The notes beneath the pieces are model-generated. The model was not told where the DNA came from. It did not search any database and saw nothing but the letters and a program-made list of their open reading frames with translations. This document shows, one piece after another, positions 1-7,892 of a stretch of 64,000 nt of DNA (positions are counted from its first letter, which is position 1; every line of letters starts with the position of its first letter). The stretch is taken from contig NZ_STGD01000003.1 of assembly GCF_005222755.1 (NCBI RefSeq), positions 124,001 to 188,000 on the forward strand, written 5' to 3'. This DNA is from Roseomonas sp. HF4. Lineage in GTDB: Bacteria > Pseudomonadota > Alphaproteobacteria > Acetobacterales > Acetobacteraceae. A program made the position numbers and the translations under genes.

Positions 1-569
1 AACGCCGACGCCGCGAAATGCACGATTTGCTCCTGCGGCCAGAAGCGGAAGGCGGTGAACGGCGTCAGGATCTCGGGCGCGTGGTGCATCCTGTGCGCGC
101 GCCACAGGAGCGGGTAGCGGTGGAACAACCGATGCGTCCAGTAGAGCGCGAAATCCCCGAAGGCAAAGGCCGTCAGCGCGGCCAGGACCATGATGGCCGG
201 GTCGGCGAGCGTCCTTCCTAGATCCGGTTGGCCGACCAGCGGCACCATGAGGACATAGCTCAGCAAGGCCCCCGAGGCGCTGACCAGGAACAGCACCGGC
301 GCGGCCATGAAGGGCAGCGACGAATTGACGACCATCAGGCCGAGATCGACCGGCAATTGCCGCCAGAAGCGCCGAACGTCGCGCGGCAGCGCTTCCCGCC
401 GCGCCTCGCGCCAGCCGATGCCGGTCGCCCAGGCGGCGATGGCGAAGCCCAGCAGCGCCACGGCGATGGATGGCCACCAGAAGGGCGATGCCGGATCGGT
501 CAGGATGCCCGCCAGCGAGGAAAGCCAGTTCCAGGCGGCGGTCAGCGGATCATAGTCGGAAGGTCTCAT
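1..569 (-). CDS. Sterol desaturase / fatty acid hydroxylase family protein (3' end beyond window)
   Basis: The visible 189 codons form a hydrophobic protein starting MRPSDYDPL at an ATG on the minus strand. Membrane segments are visible at about residues 22-40 and 78-100 and again near 125-145. They are followed by HRLFH (HxxxH) and HRMHH (HxxHH), the first two histidine clusters of the di-iron fatty acid hydroxylase superfamily. The order and spacing match sterol desaturase family proteins, which are integral membrane oxygenases or hydroxylases acting on lipids. The last histidine cluster lies outside the window, so catalytic completeness cannot be checked. The substrate cannot be told from sequence. 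It is divergent from the creatininase-like gene, with 86 bp between the starts. Confidence 0.85.
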   Translation of the reverse strand, partial: MRPSDYDPLTAAWNWLSSLAGILTDPASPFWWPSIAVALLGFAIAAWATGIGWREARREALPRDVRRFWRQLPVDLGLMVVNSSLPFMAAPVLFLVSASGALLSYVLMVPLVGQPDLGRTLADPAIMVLAALTAFAFGDFALYWTHRLFHRYPLLWRAHRMHHAPEILTPFTAFRFWPQEQIVHFAASA

Positions 570-655
570 ACCTGGGATTCGTCGCGCGGTTTTCGCCACG
601 ACCTTTCCCACGGACGGGGGCATATTGAAAAGGTTTTCGACGTGAGGCAGGCGGC

Positions 656-1486
656 ATGACGGGAATCGGCAGGTCCGGCTTCGGGCGGCGGGCGGCGTTG
701 CCGGCGGCGCTCGGCGCACTTACGGGGCCGGCGGCGGCGCAGCCGGCCCCGCGCGCGGCAGGGCCCGAGATCGCCGAGATGACCTGGGTCGCGGTGCGCG
801 ACGCCGTCGCTGCCGGCGCGCGCACCGTGATCGTGCCGAGCGGCGGCATCGAGCAGAACGGCCCGCACATGATCCTCGGCAAGCACGACCACATCGTCCG
901 CCACGCGGCGCTGCGCATCGCGGCCGCGCTGGGCGATGCGCTGGTCGTGCCGGTGCTGCCCTTCGCGCCGCAGGGGCGGCTCGACCCGCCGGAGGGCAAC
1001 CTCCGTTTCCCCGGCACGATCGGCGTGACGGACGACGCCTTCGCCGGGATGCTCGAGGGGATCGCGCGCAGCCTGCGCGCGGCCGGTTTCCGCCGGATCT
1101 GCCTGCTGGCCGACAATGGCGCGAGCCAGCGCCCGCAGGCGCGCCTCGCGCTGCGGCTCGCGGCCGAATGGCGGCGCGAGGGGACGCGCGTCATCGCGGT
1201 CGACCGCTACTACGGCGCGATCGCCGAACAGGATGCCTGGCTGCGCGCGCAGGGCGAGACCGCCGCCAGCATCGGCACCCATGCCGGCATCGGCGACACC
1301 TCCGAACTCATGGCGGTGCATCCGGCCGGGGTGGACCTCGTGCGGCTGCCGGCGCGGCCGGAGGACCTGCCGGCGCTCGGCGCCAGCGGCGATCCGTCCC
1401 GCGCCTCGGCCGCGCGGGGGGAGGCGCTGCTGGCGATGCGCGTCGCCGCCGCCGTCGCGCAGATCCGCGCCGCGGGCGGGGGCTGA
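656..1486 (+). CDS. Creatininase-family protein, secreted, atypical active site
   Basis: A 276-residue protein with an N-terminal export signal (GRRAALPAALGALTGPAAAQ, residues 10-29, twin-arginine-like). The creatininase fold is recognisable from GGIEQNGPHM near residue 62, the FPGT loop near 121 and HAGIGDTSELM near 207. Creatininases are cytosolic metal-dependent amidohydrolases that bind two metals through Glu, His, Asp, His and Glu. Here the first Glu and the Asp (KHDH) remain. The His of the EQHGPH motif is Asn, and the NGHxxN loop that supplies the other His and Glu reads DNGASQ. I therefore call family membership firmly and enzyme activity doubtful. moaB follows in the same direction after 66 bp. 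Confidence 0.8.
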   Translation: MTGIGRSGFGRRAALPAALGALTGPAAAQPAPRAAGPEIAEMTWVAVRDAVAAGARTVIVPSGGIEQNGPHMILGKHDHIVRHAALRIAAALGDALVVPVLPFAPQGRLDPPEGNLRFPGTIGVTDDAFAGMLEGIARSLRAAGFRRICLLADNGASQRPQARLALRLAAEWRREGTRVIAVDRYYGAIAEQDAWLRAQGETAASIGTHAGIGDTSELMAVHPAGVDLVRLPARPEDLPALGASGDPSRASAARGEALLAMRVAAAVAQIRAAGGG

Positions 1487-1552
1487 CCCCGCGGGGCGGT
1501 TGCGGCGCCGCCCCGGCGCGCCCATCGTCTGGGGCGAGACGCGGAGGACGCC

Positions 1553-2092
1553 ATGCCGATCGACGAGACACTCCCGTTCCTGCCCGTGAACATCGCGGTC
1601 CTGACCGTGAGCGACACCCGCGACCTGGCGAGCGACCGCTCCGGCCAGACGCTGCAGGAGCGGATCGAGGCCGGCGGCCACCGCTGCGCCGCGCGCGAGA
1701 TCTGCCGCGACGAGGCCGACCTGATCGAGGCGCTGCTGCGCCGCTGGATCGCCGACCCCTCCATCGACTGCGTCCTCACGACGGGCGGCACCGGCATCAC
1801 CGGCCGCGACGTGACGCCCGAGGCCTTCAAGCGCGTGCTCGAGAAGGAGATCGAGGGCTTCGGCGAATTGTTCCGGATGCTGAGCTACCAGAAGATCGGC
1901 ACCTCGACGATGCAGTCCCGCGCGCTCGGCGGCGTCGCGGACGGCACCTACCTGTTCGCGCTGCCGGGCTCGACCGGGGCTTGCAAGGATGCCTGGGACG
2001 ACATCCTGAAGTGGCAGCTCGACAGCCGCCACCGCCCCTGCAACCTGGTCGAGCTCATGCCGCGCCTCAAGGAGCACCTGAAGGCGGCGTGA
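1553..2092 (+). CDS. moaB: Molybdenum cofactor biosynthesis protein B
   Basis: A 179-residue MoaB/MogA-fold protein, close to the 170 residues of E. coli MoaB. The molybdopterin-binding signature TTGGTGITGRD lies at about residues 75-85, followed by the conserved PEAF stretch and by ALPGSTGACKDAW near 140. The family adenylylates molybdopterin or assists its maturation in the cytoplasm before molybdate insertion. The start is fixed by a GAGGA Shine-Dalgarno 6 bases before the ATG. No other molybdenum cofactor genes are nearby. It converges on the radical SAM gene, with a strong hairpin between the two. Confidence 0.93.
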   Translation: MPIDETLPFLPVNIAVLTVSDTRDLASDRSGQTLQERIEAGGHRCAAREICRDEADLIEALLRRWIADPSIDCVLTTGGTGITGRDVTPEAFKRVLEKEIEGFGELFRMLSYQKIGTSTMQSRALGGVADGTYLFALPGSTGACKDAWDDILKWQLDSRHRPCNLVELMPRLKEHLKAA

Positions 2093-2180
2093 CACCCGGC
2101 GCACGAAGTTCCGACCTGCGGCCCGCCGGTTGTCCGGCGAAGCCAGGGGGCGCGGATTCGGCCCGCCCGGCGCTTGAGGG

Positions 2181-2203
2181 GCACGAAGGCGAAACCTTCG
2201 TGC
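2181..2203. terminator. Hairpin between convergent moaB and radical SAM gene
   Basis: A perfect 9-bp stem (GCACGAAGG / CCTTCGTGC) closes a 5-base CGAAA loop. It lies between the 3' ends of two convergent genes, so it could stop transcription from both sides. There is no clear run of T on either strand, so classical intrinsic termination is not certain. Confidence 0.5.
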
Positions 2204-2219
2204 GTTGGGCATGAGGCGT

Positions 2220-3335
2220 TCAGAACAGCGCGAGCTGCGCCGCCCGCGGCGCCGCGCCGGGCACGCGGAACTGCGCGCAGTCGAGCGCGCCCACGCCGCC
2301 GCCCCGCTGCTCGAGCCCGAGGCGGCGCATCGCGACCGCGAAGCGCTGCGCCAGCAGGTCGGCATAGGCGCCGGTGCCCTTCTGCCGCACGCCGAAGCGG
2401 CTGTCGTACAGCGCGCCGCCGCGCGTCTGTCGGATCAGCGCCAGCACGCGCGCCGCGCGGTCAGGCATGTGGCGGGCGAGCCAGTCCTCGAACAGCTGCT
2501 TGATCTCGAGCGGCAGGCGCAACAGCACGTAGCCCGCGCCGGTCGCGCCGGCGGCGGCGGCTCGCTCCAGGATGGTCTCGAGCTCGGCGTCGTTCACGCC
2601 CGGGATCATCGGCGCCGCGAGCACCGCGGCCGGCACGCCGGCGGCGGTGAGGTCCCGGATCGCGGCCAGCCGCCGCTCAGGCGATGCCGCGCGCGGCTCC
2701 ATGATCCGCGCGAGGCGGGCATCGAGCGTCGTGACCGACAGGCAGACCCGCGCCAGGTTCCGCCGCGCCATGGCCGAGAGGATGTCGAGGTCGCGCAGCA
2801 CGCCGGCCGACTTCGTCACGATGGTGACCGGGTGGTTGTAGCGGTCGAGCACCTCGAGCACCGCGCGGGTCAGCCTGAGCGTCCGTTCCACCGGCTGGTA
2901 GGGGTCGGTGTTGGAGCCGAGCGCGATCGGCTTCGGCTCGTAGCCGGGCTTGCGCAGTTCCTTCTCGAGCAGCGCGGCGACCTCGGGCTTGAACAGCAGT
3001 CGGGTTTCGAAATCGAGGCCGGGCGACAGGCCGAGATAGGCATGCGACGGCCGGGCGTAGCAGTAGACGCAGCCATGCTCGCAGCCGCGATAGGGGTTCA
3101 CGGCGCGGTCGAAGCCGATGTCGGGGCTCTCGTTCCAGGCGAGCGCGGACTTCGCGTGGTCCTTCGTCAGCGTGGTCGGCAGCGGCGGGAGTTCCGCGAA
3201 GGCGGCCTCCAGCGTGCCCCAGCCATCGTCGAAGGCTTCGCGCGCCGTGCGCTCGAACCGGATGGCTGGGTTCAGCCCCGCGCCGCGGCCGCGGCGGGCG
3301 AGGGAGGGCAGGGCATGGGGCGTTCCGTCCGGCAT
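2220..3335 (-). CDS. PA0069-family radical SAM protein (SplB-like)
   Basis: A 371-residue radical SAM protein. The iron-sulfur cluster motif GCEHGCVYCYARP (CxxxCxxC) lies near residue 85 and is followed by the S-adenosylmethionine-binding GSNTDPYQPVE segment near 140. The family is related to spore photoproduct lyase (COG1533) and is annotated as PA0069-like. Its substrate is not established. Divergent transcription from the glycosyltransferase gene and two SOS-type boxes in the 122-bp gap suggest DNA-damage induction, which fits a repair-related role. The start at 3335 is the first ATG downstream of a plausible promoter. Confidence 0.9.
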   Translation of the reverse strand: MPDGTPHALPSLARRGRGAGLNPAIRFERTAREAFDDGWGTLEAAFAELPPLPTTLTKDHAKSALAWNESPDIGFDRAVNPYRGCEHGCVYCYARPSHAYLGLSPGLDFETRLLFKPEVAALLEKELRKPGYEPKPIALGSNTDPYQPVERTLRLTRAVLEVLDRYNHPVTIVTKSAGVLRDLDILSAMARRNLARVCLSVTTLDARLARIMEPRAASPERRLAAIRDLTAAGVPAAVLAAPMIPGVNDAELETILERAAAAGATGAGYVLLRLPLEIKQLFEDWLARHMPDRAARVLALIRQTRGGALYDSRFGVRQKGTGAYADLLAQRFAVAMRRLGLEQRGGGVGALDCAQFRVPGAAPRAAQLALF

Positions 3336-3383
3336 GGCGGTGGTGCTCGTCCTCTTGGTCCGGTGGTCCCCGGGAGGTCAAAT

Positions 3384-3398
3384 GTTCCAGTTTTGTTC
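3384..3398. promoter_or_regulatory. Putative LexA (SOS) box 1
   Basis: GTTC-CAGTTTT-GTTC is an exact direct repeat with a 7-base spacer, the known alphaproteobacterial LexA operator GTTC-N7-GTTC. It sits 49-63 bp upstream of the radical SAM start, and overlaps the transcription start expected from the adjoining promoter. Confidence 0.75.
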
Positions 3399-3404
3399 GT
3401 GTCG

Positions 3405-3433
3405 ATCCTGCGCAACCCAGCGGCGCGCGTCAA
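3405..3433 (-). promoter_or_regulatory. Candidate sigma-70 promoter of the radical SAM gene
   Basis: Read on the minus strand, TTGACG is followed after 17 bases by CAGGAT. The predicted start of transcription falls about 7 bases further on, inside SOS box 1. The -35 is good and the -10 is weak, so this is a candidate only. Confidence 0.45.
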
Positions 3434-3448
3434 GAACATAGATAGAAC
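3434..3448. promoter_or_regulatory. Putative LexA (SOS) box 2
   Basis: GAAC-ATAGATA-GAAC is a second exact direct repeat with 7-base spacing, in the complementary orientation to box 1. It starts next to the candidate -35 element and lies 9 bases before the glycosyltransferase ATG. Two boxes in one 122-bp gap are unlikely by chance in such GC-rich DNA. Confidence 0.65.
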
Positions 3449-3457
3449 GATTGATTA

Positions 3458-4174
3458 ATGGGATCTGAATCCCCCTGGGACAGGACGGGAACGCCGCCTG
3501 CATTCGACGCGCTGATCCCGACACTGAACGCCGCCGCCGGCCTCGGCCGCACCCTGGCCGCGCTGCGTGGCCAGGTGGCCAGCGTGGTTGTCGCCGATGG
3601 CGGCAGCACGGACGACACCCTCGCCATCGCGCGGGATGCCGGAGCGCGCATCGTCCCGGCCGGCGGCGGGCGCGGCGGTCAACTGGCCGCCGGCGCCACG
3701 GCGCTGACCGCCCCCTGGGTGCTCGTGCTGCACGCGGACACGTTCCCCGGCCCCGGCTGGGCGGACGCCGCGCGCCGCTTCGCGGCCGATCCGCGCAATG
3801 CCGACCGCGCCGCCCATTTCCGCTTCGCGCTCGACGATGCTTCGCCGCAGGCCCGCCGGCTCGAACGCCTCGTCGCCTGGCGCTGCCGCGTCCTTGCGCT
3901 GCCCTATGGCGACCAGGGGCTGCTGATCCGCCGCGGCTTCCTCGAGGCGCTGGGCGGGTTCCGTCCCATCCCGCTGATGGAGGATGTGGACCTCGTGCGC
4001 CGCATCGGCCGCCGGCGCCTGGTCGCGCTCGACATCCCCTTCGTCACCTCGGCCGAGCGCTGGCGGCGTGAGGGCTGGCGGCGCCGATCGGCGCGCAACC
4101 TCGCCTGCCTCTCGCTCTGGTTCGCGGGCGTGCCGCCCGAGCGGATCGCGCGCATCTATGCGCGACGGCGCTGA
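3458..4174 (+). CDS. TIGR04283-type (arsenosugar biosynthesis) glycosyltransferase, GT2
   Basis: A 238-residue GT-A-fold family 2 glycosyltransferase without membrane anchor. After a short variable N-terminus come FDALIPTLNAA, VVVADGGSTDDT (nucleotide-sugar binding, about 45-56), the LHADT metal-binding motif near 91 and PLMEDVDLVRR near 175. This profile is the one named TIGR04283, often found beside TIGR04282 proteins and assigned to arsenosugar biosynthesis by genomic context. That pairing holds here, since the TIGR04282 gene starts 18 bp downstream. No arsM or arsS is in the window, so the arsenic link is family-based only. The true start may be slightly downstream, because the first 15 residues look unconserved and no good ribosome site is visible. 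Confidence 0.85.
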   Translation: MGSESPWDRTGTPPAFDALIPTLNAAAGLGRTLAALRGQVASVVVADGGSTDDTLAIARDAGARIVPAGGGRGGQLAAGATALTAPWVLVLHADTFPGPGWADAARRFAADPRNADRAAHFRFALDDASPQARRLERLVAWRCRVLALPYGDQGLLIRRGFLEALGGFRPIPLMEDVDLVRRIGRRRLVALDIPFVTSAERWRREGWRRRSARNLACLSLWFAGVPPERIARIYARRR

Positions 4175-4192
4175 TCGGCTTCCCTGGCCTTG

Positions 4193-4780
4193 ATGCCGCG
4201 CCCCGTCGTGATCCTGTTCGCCCGCGCCCCGCGCCTCGGCACCGTGAAAAGCCGCCTCGCGCGCGGCATCGGCCAGCGTGCGGCGCTGCGCTTCTACGTG
4301 GGCACGCTGGCCGCCGTCGCGCGGCCGATCGCGCGCGACCGCCGCTGGACGACGCTGCTGGCGACCACGCCGCGCGGCGCGCGGGCGCGCTGGGACCGCT
4401 TCGTGCCGGCGGCGACGCGGCGCGTCGCACAGCCGCCGGGCGACCTCGGCCGGCGCATGGCCGGCGCGATGCGCCGGCATCGCGTGGCCATTCTCGCCGG
4501 CAGCGACATCCCCGGCCTCCGCCCGGCCGACATCGCCGCCGCTGCCCGCGCGCTCGGCCGCGCCGATGCGGTCTTCGGTCCGGCCGAGGATGGCGGCTAC
4601 TGGCTGGTGGGCATGGGGCCGCGCCGCCCGTCGCGGCCCTTCGCAGGTGTGCGGTGGTCGGGTGAACACGCGCTCGCGGACACGCTGGCCAATTTCCGTG
4701 GCCGGCGCGTCGCCCTGCTGCGCTGCCAGCCGGACGTGGACACGGCCGAGGACCTGGCCGCGCTGCGGGCGGGCCGGTGA
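4193..4780 (+). CDS. TIGR04282-type (DUF2064) glycosyltransferase
   Basis: A 195-residue DUF2064 protein, a compact GT-A-like nucleotidyl/glycosyltransferase fold. The N-terminal FARAPRLGTVKSRLA carries the phosphate-binding KSRL signature. ILAGSDIPGL near residue 102 and GPAEDGGYWLVG near 125 are the metal and sugar-binding motifs. It partners the GT2 gene upstream, the usual arrangement for this pair. The preferred start is the ATG at 4193. A TTG directly before it would add one residue. The stop overlaps the GTG of the HPP gene by 4 bp (GTGA), so translation is probably coupled. Confidence 0.87.
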   Translation: MPRPVVILFARAPRLGTVKSRLARGIGQRAALRFYVGTLAAVARPIARDRRWTTLLATTPRGARARWDRFVPAATRRVAQPPGDLGRRMAGAMRRHRVAILAGSDIPGLRPADIAAAARALGRADAVFGPAEDGGYWLVGMGPRRPSRPFAGVRWSGEHALADTLANFRGRRVALLRCQPDVDTAEDLAALRAGR

Positions 4781-5358
4781 AGCCGCCGCCGCCGCGCCTG
4801 CTGGTGCAGGTCCTGGGCGCCGCGATGGCGCTGCTGCTCGCCCATGCCGCGCTGTCCTTCACCGAGCATCCCTGGCTGCTACCCTCCCTCGGCGGGTCCT
4901 GCGTCATCCTGTTCGGCATGCCGCGCAGCCTGATGGCGCAGCCGCGCTCCTTCCTCGGCGGGCACCTGGTCGCGACGGTTGTGGGGCTGATGATGCGCAC
5001 CGCCTACGACCTGGCGGGCGGGCCGCTCGAGATCTGGTTGGCGCTCGCGGTCGGCCTGGCGCTGGCGGCCATGGCCGTGACGCGCACCATCCATTCGCCG
5101 GCGGGCGCCAACCCGGTCGTGGTCTTCGTCGAGGCCGCCCGGTGGGAGTTCCTGGCCTCGCCGCTGCTGCCGGGCCTCGCGATGCTGTTCCTGGTGGCCT
5201 TCGCGGCGAACAACCTGCCGCGGCCCTGGGGCGTGGGCCCGTGGCCGCGCCGGATCCGCTGGCGCAGGGCCGACGAGCCGGACGCGCAAGATGACCCGGC
5301 CGCGAGCGCCGATACGCGGGCATCGTCGCCACGTCGGCGGCTGCGCCTGCGCCGCTGA
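4777..5358 (+). CDS. HPP-family integral membrane protein
   Basis: A 193-residue protein of the HPP family, named for a conserved His-Pro-Pro motif, of which only related short motifs are visible here. About four membrane helices lie between residues 8 and 150 (LLVQVLGAAMALLLAHAAL, the PSLGGSCVILF region, LALAVGLALAAMAV and GLAMLFLVAFAANNL). A basic, proline-rich cytoplasmic tail follows. Some HPP proteins are implicated in nitrite transport in plastids and cyanobacteria. The role in this operon is unknown. The GTG start overlaps the stop of the preceding gene by 4 bp, so the three genes from 3458 likely form one transcription unit. Confidence 0.82.
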   Translation: MKPPPPRLLVQVLGAAMALLLAHAALSFTEHPWLLPSLGGSCVILFGMPRSLMAQPRSFLGGHLVATVVGLMMRTAYDLAGGPLEIWLALAVGLALAAMAVTRTIHSPAGANPVVVFVEAARWEFLASPLLPGLAMLFLVAFAANNLPRPWGVGPWPRRIRWRRADEPDAQDDPAASADTRASSPRRRLRLRR

Positions 5359-5517
5359 GGCCGGGACACGGGGGCGCGTCCCTTCCCCCGCCAGGGCCCC
5401 GGGCCGGCCGCCGCGCCGGTCCCGTGGCTGCCGGGCAGGCCGGCCAAAGGCGGGTTCGACATCGCAGCCGCCACGCGGCAGGCTCGACCTTCCCGCACGC
5501 AAACCCTGGACACGCCC

Positions 5518-6195
5518 ATGCTCCGCTTCGGCCTGCTGCTGTTCCCCCGCCTCACGCAGCTCGACATGACCGGCCCCTTCGAGGTCTTTGCCCGCGTGCC
5601 GGGCGGCCAGGTGCATCTGGTCTGGAAGACGCGCGAGCCGGTGCGCGCCGATACCGGCCTCGCGATGTTGCCGGACACGGACTTCGCCGGTTGCCCACAG
5701 TTGGACGTGGTCTGCGTGCCGGGCGGCCCCGGCGTCGCGGCGCTGATGGAGGACGAGGAGGTGCTGGCCTTCCTGCGCGCCCAGGCGCCGGGGGCGCGCT
5801 TCGTCACCTCGGTCTGCACGGGGGCGCTGGTGCTGGGCGCGGCGGGTCTGCTCAAGGGCGTGCGCGCCACGACGCACTGGGCGAGCCATGACTTCCTCGC
5901 GCCGCTCGGCGCGCGGCCGGAACAGGCGCGCTGGGTGCGCGACGGCAAGGTCGTCACCGGCGGCGGCGTGACCGCCGGGATCGACTTCGCGCTGGCGCTG
6001 GTGGCCGAGCTGGTCTCGCCCGAGGCGGCGCAGGCGATCCAACTGCAGATCGAATATGCCCCGGCGCCGCCCTTCGCCGCCGGCTCCCCCGACACGGCGC
6101 CGCCCGAGGTGCTGGCCGCGGCGCGCGCCCGCGGCGCCGGCATGCGGGCCGAGCGCGAGGCGCTGGTGGCGCGCGTCGCCGCTCGGCTCGGCTGA
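5518..6195 (+). CDS. DJ-1/PfpI family protein (isonitrile hydratase-like)
   Basis: A 225-residue cytoplasmic protein with the class I glutamine amidotransferase-like fold. The nucleophile elbow SVCTGALVLGAAGLL lies near residue 100, with its Cys in the expected place. An upstream FEVF supplies the conserved acidic residue, and THWASHD follows. The GGGVTAGIDFAL segment near 155 is typical of the isonitrile hydratase InhA and AraC N-terminal subgroup. There is no DNA-binding domain, so it is a stand-alone enzyme. InhA hydrates isonitriles to N-substituted formamides. The substrate here is not shown by sequence. It is preceded by 159 bp of gene-free sequence and stands alone. Confidence 0.88.
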   Translation: MLRFGLLLFPRLTQLDMTGPFEVFARVPGGQVHLVWKTREPVRADTGLAMLPDTDFAGCPQLDVVCVPGGPGVAALMEDEEVLAFLRAQAPGARFVTSVCTGALVLGAAGLLKGVRATTHWASHDFLAPLGARPEQARWVRDGKVVTGGGVTAGIDFALALVAELVSPEAAQAIQLQIEYAPAPPFAAGSPDTAPPEVLAAARARGAGMRAEREALVARVAARLG

Positions 6196-6260
6196 GGCGC
6201 CGCGCGGTCTTCACTGGTGCTTCATCCCCGCCGGGCGATGCTGCGCGCGGAGGCCGTCCC

Positions 6261-6635
6261 ATGGACCAGACCACCGGCATGACCGAGGCCGAGCGCGAGG
6301 CGCGCGCGCGCATCGCGCGCCACCTGCAGGACCTGCACCGGCTGCACCTCGTCCTCGCGGAGGAAAGCCGCGCCCTCAAGGCCTTTACGACGGAGGGCCA
6401 GGCGCGCGCCGAGATCGACCTCGCGGCCGAGATGCTCGAAGGCTACCTCGGCGCCTCGGCTGCCTTCCTCGAGAACATGCGCGGGCGGTTCGAGGCGCGG
6501 CTCGCGCTGCTCCGCCGCGGCGAGCCCGCCTTCGGCGTCCGCCCGGAACGCGCGCCGGAACACGGCGCCTTCTGGCTCTCATTCTCCCGCCTCTGCGCCG
6601 TCCTGCGGCGCGCCGCGAAGGGCGCCGAGGCGTAG
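6261..6635 (+). CDS. Small helical protein of unknown function
   Basis: A 124-residue, highly charged, mostly alpha-helical protein without signal peptide or membrane segment. The central part (about 20-90) has heptad-like Leu/Ala spacing suggestive of a helical bundle or coiled coil. I recognise no family. Its size and composition resemble secretion or flagellar chaperones, but there are no such genes nearby and I make no functional call. It reads as coding because of its third-position GC pattern and a plausible start after the DJ-1 gene (65 bp gap). Confidence 0.6.
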   Translation: MDQTTGMTEAEREARARIARHLQDLHRLHLVLAEESRALKAFTTEGQARAEIDLAAEMLEGYLGASAAFLENMRGRFEARLALLRRGEPAFGVRPERAPEHGAFWLSFSRLCAVLRRAAKGAEA

Positions 6636-6818
6636 GGCATCATCCCAGCCTATCGCACCATCCGATCGGATGTCCTGCGCCGGAAAACCGGGATTCCGAA
6701 GCCGGCCTGCCCGACCGGCGAGACTGTGCGACGGGCTTACCGCATCGGGCGCTGCGTCGCGCCCGCGCCCCGCATCGGCCTCCTCGGGTCCTTCGCCCCT
6801 TGGGGCAGCGAACCCCCC

Positions 6819-7142
6819 TCAGGGCCGCGGCCCCCGCATCGTCCCCTGCCAGACGCAGACGAGATGCGTCTGCTCGCCGCGGTCGAGCAGCACCGGACGG
6901 TCGAAGCGGCAGTGCCGCGCGGCGGCCGCCGCCGCCATGCCGTCCTCGGCGAAGGTGAAGTGCAGCAGGTCGCCGGCCGCGCAACCATCCCCTGCGAGTA
7001 GGCCCACCAGGCGCCGCTCCAGCGCCAGCCGGTCCCCCGCCGCGAAATGCGCGGCGCAGAGGCGCGCAGAGGCGTCCTCGCCCCGCACGGCGGGGGCGGC
7101 GGCGAACAGGGCGACCATCGTCAGGGGCAGCATCATGCGCAT
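6819..7142 (-). CDS. Small secreted hypothetical protein
   Basis: A 107-residue protein with a clear signal peptide (MRMMLPLTMVALFAAAPAVRG). The roughly 86-residue mature part has four cysteines (29, 54, 78, 96) that could form two disulfides in the periplasm. No known domain is recognised. The longer open frame upstream is antisense to the next gene and is rejected, because the signal peptide fixes the start at 7142. It is divergent from the LprI-like gene, with 72 bp between starts. Both encode small periplasmic cysteine-containing proteins and may share a promoter region. Confidence 0.65.
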   Translation of the reverse strand: MRMMLPLTMVALFAAAPAVRGEDASARLCAAHFAAGDRLALERRLVGLLAGDGCAAGDLLHFTFAEDGMAAAAAARHCRFDRPVLLDRGEQTHLVCVWQGTMRGPRP

Positions 7143-7214
7143 GGATGGGGCATGATGGACCGCCGGAATGAACGCCGGATTGACCGGCCTGGCCCGGCCG
7201 GCGGGAGGAAGCAC

Positions 7215-7814
7215 ATGGCGCATCCGGCGCGGCTGCCGCGATGGACCGGCCGGCGCCGCGCCATCGCCCTCGCGGTGCTGGCCGCCCTGTTGGCCGGCCC
7301 GGCCCTGGGGCAGGGGCGCGGGCCGGACCCCGCCCGCCCGCATGGCGCCGAGCGCGCCTGGGTCGAGGCCTGCGTGTTGTCCGCCCAGGCCCATCCGCCG
7401 CGTGCCGCCTTCGGGCGCTGCGCCTGGCGGATCGCCGCCGCCTGCCGTGGCGAACCGGGGGAGGGGCTGCTCTACGCCCGCCTGCCCGCGCTGCCGGATC
7501 GGCCGCAGACCTTGCCCGTGTGCACCCTGGTCGAGACCGCGATCTGGCAGCAGCAGATGGACCGCTGGCTGCGCGAGGTGGGTCTGCTGGCGACCGCCGC
7601 GGCGGTCGAGCCGCTGCGGCGTTCGCAGCGCGCCTTCCTGGCCTGGCGGGATGCCGCCTGCCTTGCCGAGGCCGCGCTCTCGGCCCCGTCGGAGGCCGAG
7701 GAGCACCGGCTCGCCTGCCGGCTCGAGCAGACCGCGCTGCGCGCGCTCGAACTCAAGCGGCTGCGCGACGAGGCCTGGCTCGCGATTGCGACGGCTTCGG
7801 CGGAGGATCCGTAG
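7215..7814 (+). CDS. LprI-like (DUF1311) periplasmic protein
   Basis: A 199-residue protein with an N-terminal signal peptide (AIALAVLAALLAGPALGQ, about 17-34). The C-terminal half carries the DUF1311 pattern: SQRAFLAWRDAAC, then a Cys-rich stretch, then LEQTALRALELKRLRD. This family includes LprI, a lysozyme inhibitor of Mycobacterium, so a role in protecting peptidoglycan from host or phage lysozyme is possible but not proven. The ATG at 7215 is chosen because GGGAGGAAG lies just before it. It converges on rne. Confidence 0.75.
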   Translation: MAHPARLPRWTGRRRAIALAVLAALLAGPALGQGRGPDPARPHGAERAWVEACVLSAQAHPPRAAFGRCAWRIAAACRGEPGEGLLYARLPALPDRPQTLPVCTLVETAIWQQQMDRWLREVGLLATAAAVEPLRRSQRAFLAWRDAACLAEAALSAPSEAEEHRLACRLEQTALRALELKRLRDEAWLAIATASAEDP

Positions 7815-7892
7815 CGCGGGCCGCCGATCCGCGGTCGCCGTGCGGGCGCCCGGGCCGCCGCGATGCGCGCATCACGGCCGCCCGGGATCAGG

